64,000 nt of DNA from Caballeronia sordidicola. GTDB lineage: Bacteria > Pseudomonadota > Gammaproteobacteria > Burkholderiales > Burkholderiaceae. The DNA lies in assembly GCF_000729995.1 (NCBI RefSeq), contig NZ_JNFG01000009.1, forward strand, positions 186,001 through 250,000, given 5' to 3'. Position numbers and translations under genes: made by a program. The notes beneath the pieces were generated by a model. It was not told the DNA's origin, did no database searches, and saw only the letters and a list, made by a program, of their open reading frames with translations. Of this stretch, positions 56,173 to 64,000 are shown piece by piece (within the stretch, counting starts at the first letter, position 1; each line of letters begins with the position of its first letter).

Positions 56173-56680
56173 TCGTTTGCACCACAAAGAGCGGTTGTCC
56201 GAATTCCACGAGGTCGCCGTCCGTGGCCAGGATTTCGCGGACGACACCCTTCACGTCTGCACGCAAGGTAGTGAAAAGCTTCATGACCTCAATGAGACAC
56301 AGTTCGGTGTCTTCAGTGACCTCCTGGCCAAGCTCAACGAATAGCGGAGCACCCGGTTTCGGCGACCGATAGAAAGTTCCAAGCGATGGCGCCGAGACAT
56401 GCACACACCCCGGAGGAAGCTCATTATTCCCTCCAGCGGGCGAACTTGGGGCAGCCTCCTTTCGCGTTGACGTCGATGCAACGGCCGCGGCGACAACCGG
56501 AGCGCTCGCCGCTCGCGCCTGCGGAGCTGTCGACGAGGAGGTGGATGAAAACGAAGCACGACCGTCGGCATCCTTGCTAAGAAACAGTTCGCTGTTCCCC
56601 ACGCGAAGCTCGAGTTCTTTCCACTTACTCTGCTCAAACATGCGGACGATAGCTTCGACGTCACCTGAAGAGATTGTCAT
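56165..56680 (-). CDS. Biotin carboxyl carrier protein (AccB-like)
   Basis: A 171-residue carrier with an N-terminal AccB-like helix region, a linker rich in Ala, Ser and Pro (about 45-85) and a C-terminal biotinyl domain. The biotin-accepting Lys is Lys134 in EVMKLF; the usual AccB motif is EAMKLM, so the residue before Met is Val instead of Ala. AAGGAAGG precedes the ATG. Carrier, biotin carboxylase and carboxyltransferase are encoded in order and overlap or nearly so, forming one dedicated three-subunit carboxylase rather than acetyl-CoA carboxylase. Confidence 0.9.
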   Translation of the reverse strand: MTISSGDVEAIVRMFEQSKWKELELRVGNSELFLSKDADGRASFSSTSSSTAPQARAASAPVVAAAVASTSTRKEAAPSSPAGGNNELPPGCVHVSAPSLGTFYRSPKPGAPLFVELGQEVTEDTELCLIEVMKLFTTLRADVKGVVREILATDGDLVEFGQPLFVVQTNG

Positions 56681-56842
56681 AACCTTCCTTTATCAAAAAT
56701 TTGGTCAACTCGAACGTGGCTTGAGGTTCAACCGGGCCGTCCAAAAGAGCGACGGCAGCGACGCTTCGACCTCAATCGACCGCAGATCTATTCATTTGCG
56801 AAGTGCGGAATTACGTCGTCAACGCATTTCTCGGGAGCAATC

Positions 56843-58360
56843 TCACGTCTCCTTCAACTTCGCGCGCAACTCAGTGCGCAACACCTTCCCCGTGCTGTTT
56901 TTGGGCAAGACATCGAGAAATACATATCGCTTCGGCCGCTTGTACCGAGCAAGATTGTCGAGACAAAGTTGGTCAAGACTCTCAGCTGACAGGGAGTGTC
57001 CCGTTCGTGCAACGACAAATGCCACTACCGCCTCACCCCACTTCGCATCGCTCTCGCCAACGACCGCGACCTCCGCTACGCCGATGTCAGAGCAAAGGAC
57101 GTCCTCAACTTCACGAGGGTAGATATTCGAACCGCCGCTGATGATGACGTCCTTAGCACGGTCCTTTAGCCAAACGAAGCCACGATCGTCCATCGTGCCC
57201 ATGTCGCCGGTATGCAGCCACCCGTCACGCACCGTCTCTGCTGTCGCCTGGGGCTGCTTCCAGTACCCGTTCATGACAATGGGACTTCGCACCGCAATTT
57301 CACCGGCCTCGCCGGCCGCAACCTCGCGGTTGTCCGCATCGACAATTCGTACATCAACGCCTGACCTGGCGACACCGACTGAGACCAGGCGTTCATCCGT
57401 TACATCCGAGGTGTACAGATGCTTCGGCATACCCGTAATCGTGCATGGGCATTCGCCTTGACCGTACGCATTAATGAAACGGGAACCGAACACCTCGATA
57501 ACGCGCTTCACATCGGACGCGAAGAATGGCGCGCCGCCACCGATGATTGAACGGACATGCCCGATATCGCATCGGGCGATGTCCGGACTATCGACCAGGC
57601 GTCGGGTCATCGTTGGCGCCGCGAAAAAAGTGAGGTTCTCGTACTGATTGATGAGCAGCGCGATTTCGCCCGCGTCGACTCCACCGCTCACTGGCAGGAC
57701 GTTGTTCGCCCCTTTCGCAATGAACGATAACGACATCAGTCCAGCAGCATGGGACTGCGGACCCAGATGCAAGAGAGCGTCGCCGTCTGTAATGTGGTCG
57801 AAGTCACACAGGTAGCTCCAGGTCATCAACTGCAGGTTGAGGTGGCTGAGCATTGCCCCTTTAGGACGTCCAGTCGTGCCACTCGTATAAAAGAGCCACG
57901 CCAGGTCATCACGTCGGACATCGGTCTGCGCAATAGGCTCATGGAATAGCGAAGCGTAGTCGGGCCCATCGACGCATACCACTCTGACCGGACGCTCTCC
58001 GCTGCCGGCCAACAATGCGATGGCCTCCACGTGCTCTTCGGTAGCAAGACAAAGAGACGCGTCACAGTTCTCCAGAATGAAGGCGACTTCCCGTGCGTGT
58101 AGTTTCGCGTTCACCGGCACAGCAACGAGGCCCGCGTGCCAAATGGCAAACAGAATTTCAAGGTATTGCGACCTGTTATTCATCGCGAGGACCACGCGAT
58201 CGCCAACTTTCAAACCAAGTACATTGCGCAAGCCGCCGGCCAACCTCATGACGCGTCCGTACATCTCCGAGTAGGTGAACCGCTGCTCGTCTCCCATCGA
58301 AACGGCAGGCCGAGCACCGTATGTCCGGGCAGCGTTTCCAAGCAAGTTAGAAATGTTCAT
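56843..58360 (-). CDS. AMP-forming acyl-CoA synthetase
   Basis: A 505-residue acyl-adenylate-forming enzyme with YTSGTTGRPKGAMLSH near 165, NAYGQGECP near 300 and ISGGSNIYPREVEDVL near 420, ending in the catalytic NSTGKVLR. It makes a CoA thioester from an acid for later steps of the operon. I use ATG 58360 (MNISNLL), where family similarity begins; an ATG six codons upstream is also possible. It is different from the ligase at 676-2316, belonging to a shorter-chain or aromatic/cyclic-acid branch. It stands just upstream of the biotin-carrier gene, so its thioester could be the acceptor or product of the carboxylase. Confidence 0.88.
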   Translation of the reverse strand: MNISNLLGNAARTYGARPAVSMGDEQRFTYSEMYGRVMRLAGGLRNVLGLKVGDRVVLAMNNRSQYLEILFAIWHAGLVAVPVNAKLHAREVAFILENCDASLCLATEEHVEAIALLAGSGERPVRVVCVDGPDYASLFHEPIAQTDVRRDDLAWLFYTSGTTGRPKGAMLSHLNLQLMTWSYLCDFDHITDGDALLHLGPQSHAAGLMSLSFIAKGANNVLPVSGGVDAGEIALLINQYENLTFFAAPTMTRRLVDSPDIARCDIGHVRSIIGGGAPFFASDVKRVIEVFGSRFINAYGQGECPCTITGMPKHLYTSDVTDERLVSVGVARSGVDVRIVDADNREVAAGEAGEIAVRSPIVMNGYWKQPQATAETVRDGWLHTGDMGTMDDRGFVWLKDRAKDVIISGGSNIYPREVEDVLCSDIGVAEVAVVGESDAKWGEAVVAFVVARTGHSLSAESLDQLCLDNLARYKRPKRYVFLDVLPKNSTGKVLRTELRAKLKET

Positions 58361-58430
58361 GGGTATCAAGGCTTCCATATGGGCCGACTACAATTCCCGC
58401 AATGCGGTTCGATCCGTCCTTCTGAATTGC

Positions 58431-59228
58431 TTAGACGATGAGACGAGACTCCAACACCCCGCGCACGTCCCGCGTAACGTGCAAGACAGTCGATGCGTAG
58501 GCATCGACGCTTCCGTGTGCTGCCGTTATCGCGTCAAAAGCAGCCTCAAGGAATCCCGCCTCGACGGAAGTAATTACGCGGACTGCTTCATCGGTAAGTC
58601 CAGCTCCGAATCTTTTTTCCAGATCGGCCCGGATTGCAGCCGTACGCGCAGCAGAATCGCCCGCTGTGTTCGTGAGGAGATAGTCATTGACTACGTCATC
58701 TCGGTGAACGCCCATTAGCGTGTGCAAGAGCGCGACAAGAACACCTGTGCGGTCTTTTCCCGCCGAGCAGTAGACGACCGTGGGCCCATCGGACTCCGCG
58801 AGCGTATGAAAGTACTGACGAAAGACATCAACAAGCGCCGGCCGAAACGGCAACTCTTTGTAACGGGATGTCAGCGTTTTTCTCGCATCCGCACCTTGCA
58901 TAGCCTGAGACGCTGCCTCAACGTGCGGAGCGAAGGCCGCGGTTTCGCCATCCGAAGCGATGACTACTCCACTGAAGCCTTCATGACGGCGGCACGGTGC
59001 CTTGGCTCGCTCGCTTTTTCCACGCAGATCAATGACCGCATTGAGGCCGAGTGCCCGCAATATGTCGAGGTCGTTCTGGGTGGCTTTGGTGTGCTCACCT
59101 GAGCGATAGAGCCTGCCCTCGACCAGTCGTCCCCCTCCTGCAACCGCATAGCCACCGTAGTCCCGAAAATTGTGGATACCCGTTGTAGCCACAATGAGCA
59201 TAGCTTCACGGCTCGAATTTAAGTGCAT
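58431..59228 (-). CDS. Tyrosine-phosphatase-like protein (PF13350 family)
   Basis: A protein of about 265 residues with the phosphatase loop YCSAGKDRTGV near 150 (Cys and Arg of CxxGKDRTG present) and an N-terminal NFRDYGGY segment typical of the Y_phosphatase3 family. Such proteins dephosphorylate phosphotyrosine or phosphoinositides. The start is uncertain: ATG 59228, or GTG three bases earlier with AAGG at better spacing. It lies between the aminotransferase and the acyl-CoA synthetase genes of a catabolic operon, where its role is not obvious; it may remove a phosphate from a small molecule or have a regulatory task. Confidence 0.8.
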   Translation of the reverse strand: MHLNSSREAMLIVATTGIHNFRDYGGYAVAGGGRLVEGRLYRSGEHTKATQNDLDILRALGLNAVIDLRGKSERAKAPCRRHEGFSGVVIASDGETAAFAPHVEAASQAMQGADARKTLTSRYKELPFRPALVDVFRQYFHTLAESDGPTVVYCSAGKDRTGVLVALLHTLMGVHRDDVVNDYLLTNTAGDSAARTAAIRADLEKRFGAGLTDEAVRVITSVEAGFLEAAFDAITAAHGSVDAYASTVLHVTRDVRGVLESRLIV

Positions 59229-59711
59229 CACGACGCAGCCTTTTTCTGGAAAACGGCGATAAAGATAGAGAGCGCATTTCCCACAACCAACGCTCTTCTG
59301 GCTGACCAGTCTCTGAGAGAACCAGCGATTTGAGTTTATGAAAATTCTCGAACGAGAGTGAGGTGTGCATGGGCCACGTTTATGTGATGACTGCCACTGG
59401 CGAGGCACGTCATCGCAAGGGAGTTTGTGACCGGTGAAGTCGAGGTTCGTCTATTTTTGGAGATGCTGATGGCGAGCGGCGCGCTCTAACGTGCTGACTG
59501 ACGGACCGGGCACCCAAACGGGTCGCTATCAGCAGCGACGCAGTGTATGCATCCGCGGAGGCGGACACATGTTTTTGCACAGTCTGCCGACTGTGAAATT
59601 TTAGTTTGAGCTACAGGCGCTCCCCCGCTTCAGGTTCCCAACATGCGCAGGCTTCCACTTCCGACTGTTAGGCGCACGTCTTTTTCGCTCATTTTTCAGC
59701 GGTGTATCGGA
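59229..59711. other. Gap inside the right-hand operon
   Basis: A 483-base gap between the class IV aminotransferase and the phosphatase-like gene. No gene is supported. It may contain an internal promoter; no TAGGTCA motif or terminator with a T-run is seen. Confidence 0.4.
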
Positions 59712-60692
59712 CTACGCAGGCGAATACTGAGTGTAGTCGACCTTGGTTCCACGCCACCCCTCCCAGCGTTTCTTCCAATAGAGGTTGTGCAGCAGGGTTG
59801 TCAGTTCGCCCGGCCCAGGCGTACCGCCCAGGACCGTCTCGTCCACGCTGTCGATTGGCATGATTCCACCGGCAGTAGACGTGAGAAAGGCCTCGTCCGC
59901 ATTTTTCAGCTGTTCGGCATCCACAGCTTCGACACGAACTGTCAGCCCGAGCTCAGCCGCCAGTTCCATTGTTGTCCGCCGGGTTACGCCCTCAAGCACT
60001 CCGTGGTCCGGCGTATATATCACGCGGTCCTTGATAAAGAAGATGTTTGCCCCCGGCGCCTCCGTCAGTTTTCCGTTCGCGTCGCACAACACTGGCAGGT
60101 CAAACCCTTCATCACAGGCCTTGAAATGAGCCAGTTGTAGGTCCAGCCAGTGGAAGTTCTTCGCAGTCGGATCGACTGATCGCTCTGGAATCCGAATGAA
60201 TGAACTAATCTGCAACCTCATCCCCCGCTGACGAACCGAGTCGTCAGCAATAAATCGGTAAGGGACGACATAGGCGTAGAACTGATTTTCGTAGCTGTCC
60301 GCGTGGTAAGGCCTTCCTCCCGCGGCAAGCCGGCCGCGGGTGACACACCACCATATGTACGCGTCCTTAGTTCCGGCGTGCTTCACGAGCTCGATCAGAA
60401 TCTCCGAGGTACGATGATTGTCGAACGGATTTCTAAGGCGAAATTTTGCGCTCGAGCGCGCAAACCGCTCCAGGTGGTCATCGAGACGGAAGATGAGACC
60501 TTTGCTGATGCTGACGACATCGTATGCGGCATCGCCATGCCGGAATCCCAAATCCAGAATGGGAATTGATGCTTCGGAGATCGGACAAATCTTCCCCGCA
60601 TACGCTGCGCCGCTCTCGAAAGCAGGGTCGTGAGGCGCCCGGGCATGCTCCGGATGGCTCAACATTATCTCTTGTACGGGAATGATGCTCAT
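59712..60692 (-). CDS. Second class IV aminotransferase resembling (R)-selective amine transaminases
   Basis: A 326-residue paralogue of the protein at 14263-15231, with the PLP Lys at 178 in DPTAKNFHW, FRLDDHLERF near 70, the same IWWCVTRG and VVPYRFIADD segments and the STAGG phosphate cup. The ATG at 60692 has AAAGGAGAGG upstream. It follows the SCP-x thiolase gene after about 120 bases. Having two such enzymes suggests that both amino groups of a diamine, or two successive amine intermediates, are removed; alternatively one works on the substrate and one on an amino acid donor. Confidence 0.82.
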   Translation of the reverse strand: MSIIPVQEIMLSHPEHARAPHDPAFESGAAYAGKICPISEASIPILDLGFRHGDAAYDVVSISKGLIFRLDDHLERFARSSAKFRLRNPFDNHRTSEILIELVKHAGTKDAYIWWCVTRGRLAAGGRPYHADSYENQFYAYVVPYRFIADDSVRQRGMRLQISSFIRIPERSVDPTAKNFHWLDLQLAHFKACDEGFDLPVLCDANGKLTEAPGANIFFIKDRVIYTPDHGVLEGVTRRTTMELAAELGLTVRVEAVDAEQLKNADEAFLTSTAGGIMPIDSVDETVLGGTPGPGELTTLLHNLYWKKRWEGWRGTKVDYTQYSPA

Positions 60693-60812
60693 TTCTCGAC
60701 CTCTCCTTTTCAGTTCGCCTCGATTGGGCATTGCGCGGGATCCAATGGTGGCCGCACCCTTCGACTTTCTGTCCTGGTCGTCAACGCGAGCGCAGAACCG
60801 AAGGGCTCTGAC

Positions 60813-62027
60813 TTACACGCCCAAGATTGAAATCACTATTGCTGCGGAATCCTCTCCAAGGAAACCGCCGCCATTTTCGGCCAATGCAACCCGCGCGTTC
60901 TGTACTTGACGCTCGCCAGCACGGCCTCTGAGTTGCGTGGTCAGTTCGTGGATTTGCGCCAGACCTGTTGCGCCAATCGGATGTCCCTTTCGCACGAGTC
61001 CGCCAGACGTGTTCACGGGAATTCTTCCCCCAAGCCGTGTGTCACCGTCCTTGAGCAAACGAACGCCTTCCCCAGGAGCACACAGACCAAGAGCTTCATA
61101 GTAGACAAGCTCCGCTGGCGACGATGCATCGTGAAGTTCGACGCAATTCACATCCTCAGGACCGACGCCAGCGTAGCGGTAGGCTTGCCTTGAAACCGCG
61201 GTGGTCAGCTTCTCGTCGCCGTCGTGGTAGTCATAACCGCTCGCCAGGACTGAGCTCAGAATCTTGACTGGTTTTGAGACCCCAAGCTCCCGAGCGGCCT
61301 TGGGCGACATAAGCACTGCCGCGCTTGCACCGTCCGCAATGGGCGAGCACATCAAGCGCGTCAAGGGTTCGATAATCATCGGGGCCCCAAGCACCTGTTC
61401 GGCAGTTAGAACGTCCCGAAACTGAGCGTTCGGGTTGAGGCTCCCGTGAAAGGAATTCTTGGCAGAGACCGCGGCAAAGTCAGCCGCCGTAGCGCCCGCC
61501 GACTTCATATAATCACGGGCCATGCGGGCGTACACGTCCATAAACACAGAGCGTGTTTGACCGGCGCCGCCCTCTGCACGACCTTCATTCAAGACAAACG
61601 CGTTCAGGGCTTCGGGATGTTCAACATCGGCGCACCCTGCGAAAACCGAGAATACGCGCTCCTTGTCAGGGTGGTAGAGCTTCTCAACGCCGAAGGCAAG
61701 GACGACGTCGTAGGCCCCAAGCGTCACCATGGAAGCTGCCTGCTGGAAGGCCGTGGATGCGGTAGCGCACGCATTTTCAACATTAACGACTGGGACCGAT
61801 CCCAACCCTAGTCCGCGCAAGATGGCCTGGCCTGCGATGCAAACTTGTCCCGTTGTTACTGCAGCTGCAGCGTTACCGGACCAAACCGCTTGTACCTTAT
61901 CAATGCTGATGCCCGCATCTTCCAGCGCCTCACGAATTGCCTCGTGTGCGAGGCTTGAGAGGGAACGGTCAGAGTGACGACCAAATCGTGTAGTTCCAAC
62001 ACCAGCGATAAATGCGTTTTGCTGCAT
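60813..62027 (-). CDS. SCP-x-type thiolase / lipid-transfer-like acetyl-CoA acyltransferase
   Basis: A 404-residue protein of the thiolase fold in the SCP2/SCP-x branch. It starts with the family pattern FIAGVGTTRFGRH and has the acyl Cys near 87 in VENACATAS, a His in ELHDASSPAE near 300 and GHPIGATG near 350. Such proteins cleave or form beta-ketoacyl-CoA esters, especially branched or steroid side chains; some act with a DUF35 partner as aldolases, but no DUF35 gene is next to it. GGAG lies six bases before ATG 62027 (a GTG one codon earlier is less well placed). It may split the branched intermediate made in this operon. Confidence 0.85.
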   Translation of the reverse strand: MQQNAFIAGVGTTRFGRHSDRSLSSLAHEAIREALEDAGISIDKVQAVWSGNAAAAVTTGQVCIAGQAILRGLGLGSVPVVNVENACATASTAFQQAASMVTLGAYDVVLAFGVEKLYHPDKERVFSVFAGCADVEHPEALNAFVLNEGRAEGGAGQTRSVFMDVYARMARDYMKSAGATAADFAAVSAKNSFHGSLNPNAQFRDVLTAEQVLGAPMIIEPLTRLMCSPIADGASAAVLMSPKAARELGVSKPVKILSSVLASGYDYHDGDEKLTTAVSRQAYRYAGVGPEDVNCVELHDASSPAELVYYEALGLCAPGEGVRLLKDGDTRLGGRIPVNTSGGLVRKGHPIGATGLAQIHELTTQLRGRAGERQVQNARVALAENGGGFLGEDSAAIVISILGV

Positions 62028-62072
62028 CACTTACTCCGCAATCGAATGATTTCAAGGCATGCACTCCACCGC

Positions 62073-62843
62073 TTAGCAGCCGGAGAACTTCCCGCCGTCG
62101 CTGACAATCACGGAGCCAGTCATGAACCCCGCATAAGGTGACGACAAGAAGAGAATCGCCGGCGTGATGTCATCGACGCGGCCATGTCGGCCAATCGGGC
62201 GCACCTTCAGCTCGCCGTTGAGAGCAGACGCGGGAAGCTCTGCGCCTACACCCCATCCGGAAATGGACTCCTCAATGGCACCATGACACAAACAGTTGGA
62301 CCGCACGCCGTCAACGCCAAGTCGAAGCGCTTCCATACGAGTCATGTTGACTATCGACCCCATGGCTGCCGAATGCACCGAAGACCCCGTTGGGCCGCCC
62401 ATGAGGCCGAGATTCGTTGCGACGTTGACGATGTTTCCTCTTGATTGCTTCAGGCTGCCCAAGGCCCGCTGTGTGCAGAACGTCGCCGCCTTGAACGTGC
62501 CATTGATTGCGGCGTCCCAGTCTTCTGGAGTCACGTCTTCAAACTTAATGTCTGCTCTGAATCCGCTCGCATGCACCAGCACATCCATGCCGCCCAGTTT
62601 CTCAACGGCCGTATCAACCACAGCACGGCATCCGCTCACTTCACTGATGTCGCCAACTATGCACGTCAATTTTTCGGCATGAGCCAGCTCTTTGGACAGT
62701 TCTTCGGAGAGCGACTGACTTGGTACCTGAACGGCCACGACGGCGCCATGTTCAAGATAGGCCGCGGCTACCGCTCGTCCGATAGGTGAACTGCCACCGG
62801 TAACCAGAACACGCTTCCCAGTAAAATCAATTTGCATTTTCAT
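62073..62843 (-). CDS. SDR-fold protein without the catalytic Tyr-Lys pair
   Basis: A 256-residue Rossmann protein with VLVTGGSSPIGRAV at 12-25 and a typical SDR end (GFMTGSVIVSDGGKFSG), but the catalytic region is changed: where YxxxK is expected it reads HSAAM (His157, Met161), the catalytic Ser region reads VATNLG, and NNAG is HASG. It may bind NAD(P) but is unlikely to work as a normal dehydrogenase. It lies between a class III aminotransferase and the SCP-x thiolase genes. The ATG at 62843 has AAAGGA five bases upstream. It could be a lyase, a hydratase-like enzyme or a structural partner. Confidence 0.8.
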   Translation of the reverse strand: MKMQIDFTGKRVLVTGGSSPIGRAVAAAYLEHGAVVAVQVPSQSLSEELSKELAHAEKLTCIVGDISEVSGCRAVVDTAVEKLGGMDVLVHASGFRADIKFEDVTPEDWDAAINGTFKAATFCTQRALGSLKQSRGNIVNVATNLGLMGGPTGSSVHSAAMGSIVNMTRMEALRLGVDGVRSNCLCHGAIEESISGWGVGAELPASALNGELKVRPIGRHGRVDDITPAILFLSSPYAGFMTGSVIVSDGGKFSGC

Positions 62844-62869
62844 AATTTTCCTTTGGATTCGAGAAAAAC

Positions 62870-64000
62870 CTATGCGCGGTCGAGTTGCGCCGCTCTCAAC
62901 GCTTTCGCAAACTTCGGCGCGGCCCTCTTCACGCACAAAACAATCTGGTCGGCCTGCTCGGTCGTGAGCGTCAGCGGGGGCGCAATGGCGGCAATAACGC
63001 GGCCGTGTCCGCCGCGCACAATCAGTCCTTCGTCAAGACACGCCTGACTGAGTAGCCCACCAACAGAGGCGATATCACTAAACGCGCGTCGAATCTCGGG
63101 GACAGCATCGAACTCGACCCCAATCATCAAACCCTTGCCACGGATGTCGCTCACAAACTCGACGCCATCGAGTTCCTCTCTCAGGCTCGAAAGCAAGTAA
63201 CTGCCGATTCGTGTCGAGTTTTCCAGTAAGCCCTCTTTATCGATGATGTCGATATTCGCAAGAGCGACAGCAGCTCCAACCGGGTGACCGGACGTGGTGA
63301 AACCGTGCCCGAAGAAACCATCAGCCTCTTTCTCGTTGTAGAGAACTTCGCAGATGGCGTCCGAAACCAAGCACGCCGACATCGGGAAATAGCCACTTGT
63401 CAGTCCCTTGGCGACCGTTATCAGGTCGGGCTTCATTTCCAGCCCTGGACCTGCAAACCAACTGCCGGTGCGACCAAAGCCGGTGATAACCTCATCTGCA
63501 ATCAAGAGAACGTCATGCTTTTTCAGTACCTTCGCAATCTCACGGAAGTAGCCCGCGGGCGGAGGTATCACCCCGGCGGACCCTATAATCGGCTCGGCGA
63601 TGAAGGCTGCGACCGTTTCGCTTCCCTCTGTCTCAATCATCTTGTCGAGCTTGTTCGCCAGGTACAGCGAGAAATGCTCTTCGCTGATGATGCCGGCTGG
63701 ACGGCGGTGATACTCGGCAGCATCGGTGTGCAGGACACGGTCAATTGGCAAATCGAATGACCGGTGAACAACGCTAAGACCGTTGACACTGCCGGCACCG
63801 AGGGTCGTTCCGTGGTATCCACCCCACCTCGCAATGAGCTTCTTTTTTTCGTGCTTTCCCCGGACGTTGTTGTAGCGCCAGACAAGCTTTATCTGAGTGT
63901 CGTTCGCCTCTGAGCCACTGTTCGCGTACGTAACTCGCTCCATGTTGTCCGGTGCAATTTCCAGCAAGCGCTCGGAGAGACGGATGAGCGGCTCGTTGCT
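62870..64000 (-). CDS. Class III aminotransferase (omega-transaminase), 5' end outside the window
   Basis: The frame stays open to the right edge, so the N-terminus is missing. Visible are YANSGSEAND for the PLP phosphate, YHGTT, the Asp of ADEVITGFGRTG and the PLP Lys in VAKGLTSGY, all typical of class III omega-amino acid or amine:pyruvate transaminases. The stop codon is 26 bases before the SDR-like gene, so they share a message. It would transfer a terminal or secondary amino group from an amine or omega-amino acid to pyruvate or 2-oxoglutarate. It is the most upstream gene of the right-hand operon seen here. Confidence 0.9.
   Translation of the reverse strand, partial: SNEPLIRLSERLLEIAPDNMERVTYANSGSEANDTQIKLVWRYNNVRGKHEKKKLIARWGGYHGTTLGAGSVNGLSVVHRSFDLPIDRVLHTDAAEYHRRPAGIISEEHFSLYLANKLDKMIETEGSETVAAFIAEPIIGSAGVIPPPAGYFREIAKVLKKHDVLLIADEVITGFGRTGSWFAGPGLEMKPDLITVAKGLTSGYFPMSACLVSDAICEVLYNEKEADGFFGHGFTTSGHPVGAAVALANIDIIDKEGLLENSTRIGSYLLSSLREELDGVEFVSDIRGKGLMIGVEFDAVPEIRRAFSDIASVGGLLSQACLDEGLIVRGGHGRVIAAIAPPLTLTTEQADQIVLCVKRAAPKFAKALRAAQLDRA

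Noticed and set aside
56697..56720. TTTGGTCAACTCGAACG upstream of the biotin-carrier gene as a ninth regulon site
   Set aside because: Only GGTCA matches; the leading TA, the spacing to ACC and the adjacent -10 box are missing.
1..64000. CRISPR arrays, tRNA or rRNA genes, complete insertion sequences, integrase genes
   Set aside because: I looked for repeated spacers, tRNA-like arms, transposase motifs and terminal inverted repeats and found none that could be supported.

Overview
The window looks like a chromosomal or megaplasmid segment of a catabolically versatile betaproteobacterium, most likely Burkholderiales (Paraburkholderia, Caballeronia or Cupriavidus type). This rests on the gene families present (DUF1302, DUF1329, YCF48 and MMPL envelope proteins beside beta-oxidation genes, OruR-type AraC regulators, stand-alone ETF genes) and on protein style; no rRNA, tRNA or housekeeping marker is present to prove it. 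Almost all of the window is one large catabolic island. I found no complete insertion sequence, phage gene, CRISPR array or tRNA.

Layout. 0-6 kb: an edge-truncated alpha/beta hydrolase, an acyl-CoA ligase, an SDR, a decapitated thiolase, and a glyoxalase II / Dke1-like cupin / glyoxalase I group. 6.7-13.8 kb: a minus-strand operon of two SDRs, Baeyer-Villiger monooxygenase, esterase, Fe-alcohol dehydrogenase and aldehyde dehydrogenase, ending in a hairpin. 14.2-18.7 kb: an (R)-amine-transaminase-like class IV aminotransferase and a divergent regulator pair, a double-TetR protein and an AraC protein. 19.3-20.2 kb: a PhyH-type dioxygenase. 20.5-27.8 kb: the DUF1329/DUF1302/MMPL/YCF48 envelope set, with two terminators. 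28.7-34 kb: an imine-reductase-like enzyme, an NCS1 permease with a small membrane protein, an NmrA-like reductase and a second PhyH dioxygenase. 34.3-40.5 kb: a mini PAS/chemoreceptor-like protein and a three-gene beta-oxidation operon. 40.9-43.8 kb: a second double-TetR/AraC pair in the same divergent layout. 44-49 kb: a second acyl-CoA dehydrogenase, DUF1488, MaoC hydratase and a PuuP-like amine permease. 49.5-53.2 kb: ETF genes and a third AraC. 53.3-64 kb: a long minus-strand operon of class III aminotransferase, degenerate SDR, SCP-x thiolase, second class IV aminotransferase, tyrosine-phosphatase-like protein, acyl-CoA synthetase and a three-subunit biotin-dependent carboxylase.

How it may work together (inference): an amine is imported (PuuP-like and NCS1 permeases) and deaminated by the transaminases. 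The ketone is oxidised by the Baeyer-Villiger enzyme to an ester or lactone, which is hydrolysed; the alcohol is taken through aldehyde to acid, activated to a CoA thioester and beta-oxidised, with electrons going to ETF. The envelope set suggests a hydrophobic substrate. The biotin carboxylase and Dke1/glyoxalase modules would handle particular intermediates.

The most striking sequence signal is a shared motif of the form TAGGTCA-NNN-ACC at eight places: beside the -10 box of all three araC promoters (each with an 18-nt spacer between the -35 and -10 boxes) and upstream of both double-TetR genes, the ETF side, the first class IV aminotransferase and the Baeyer-Villiger operon. It ties these scattered units into one probable regulon.
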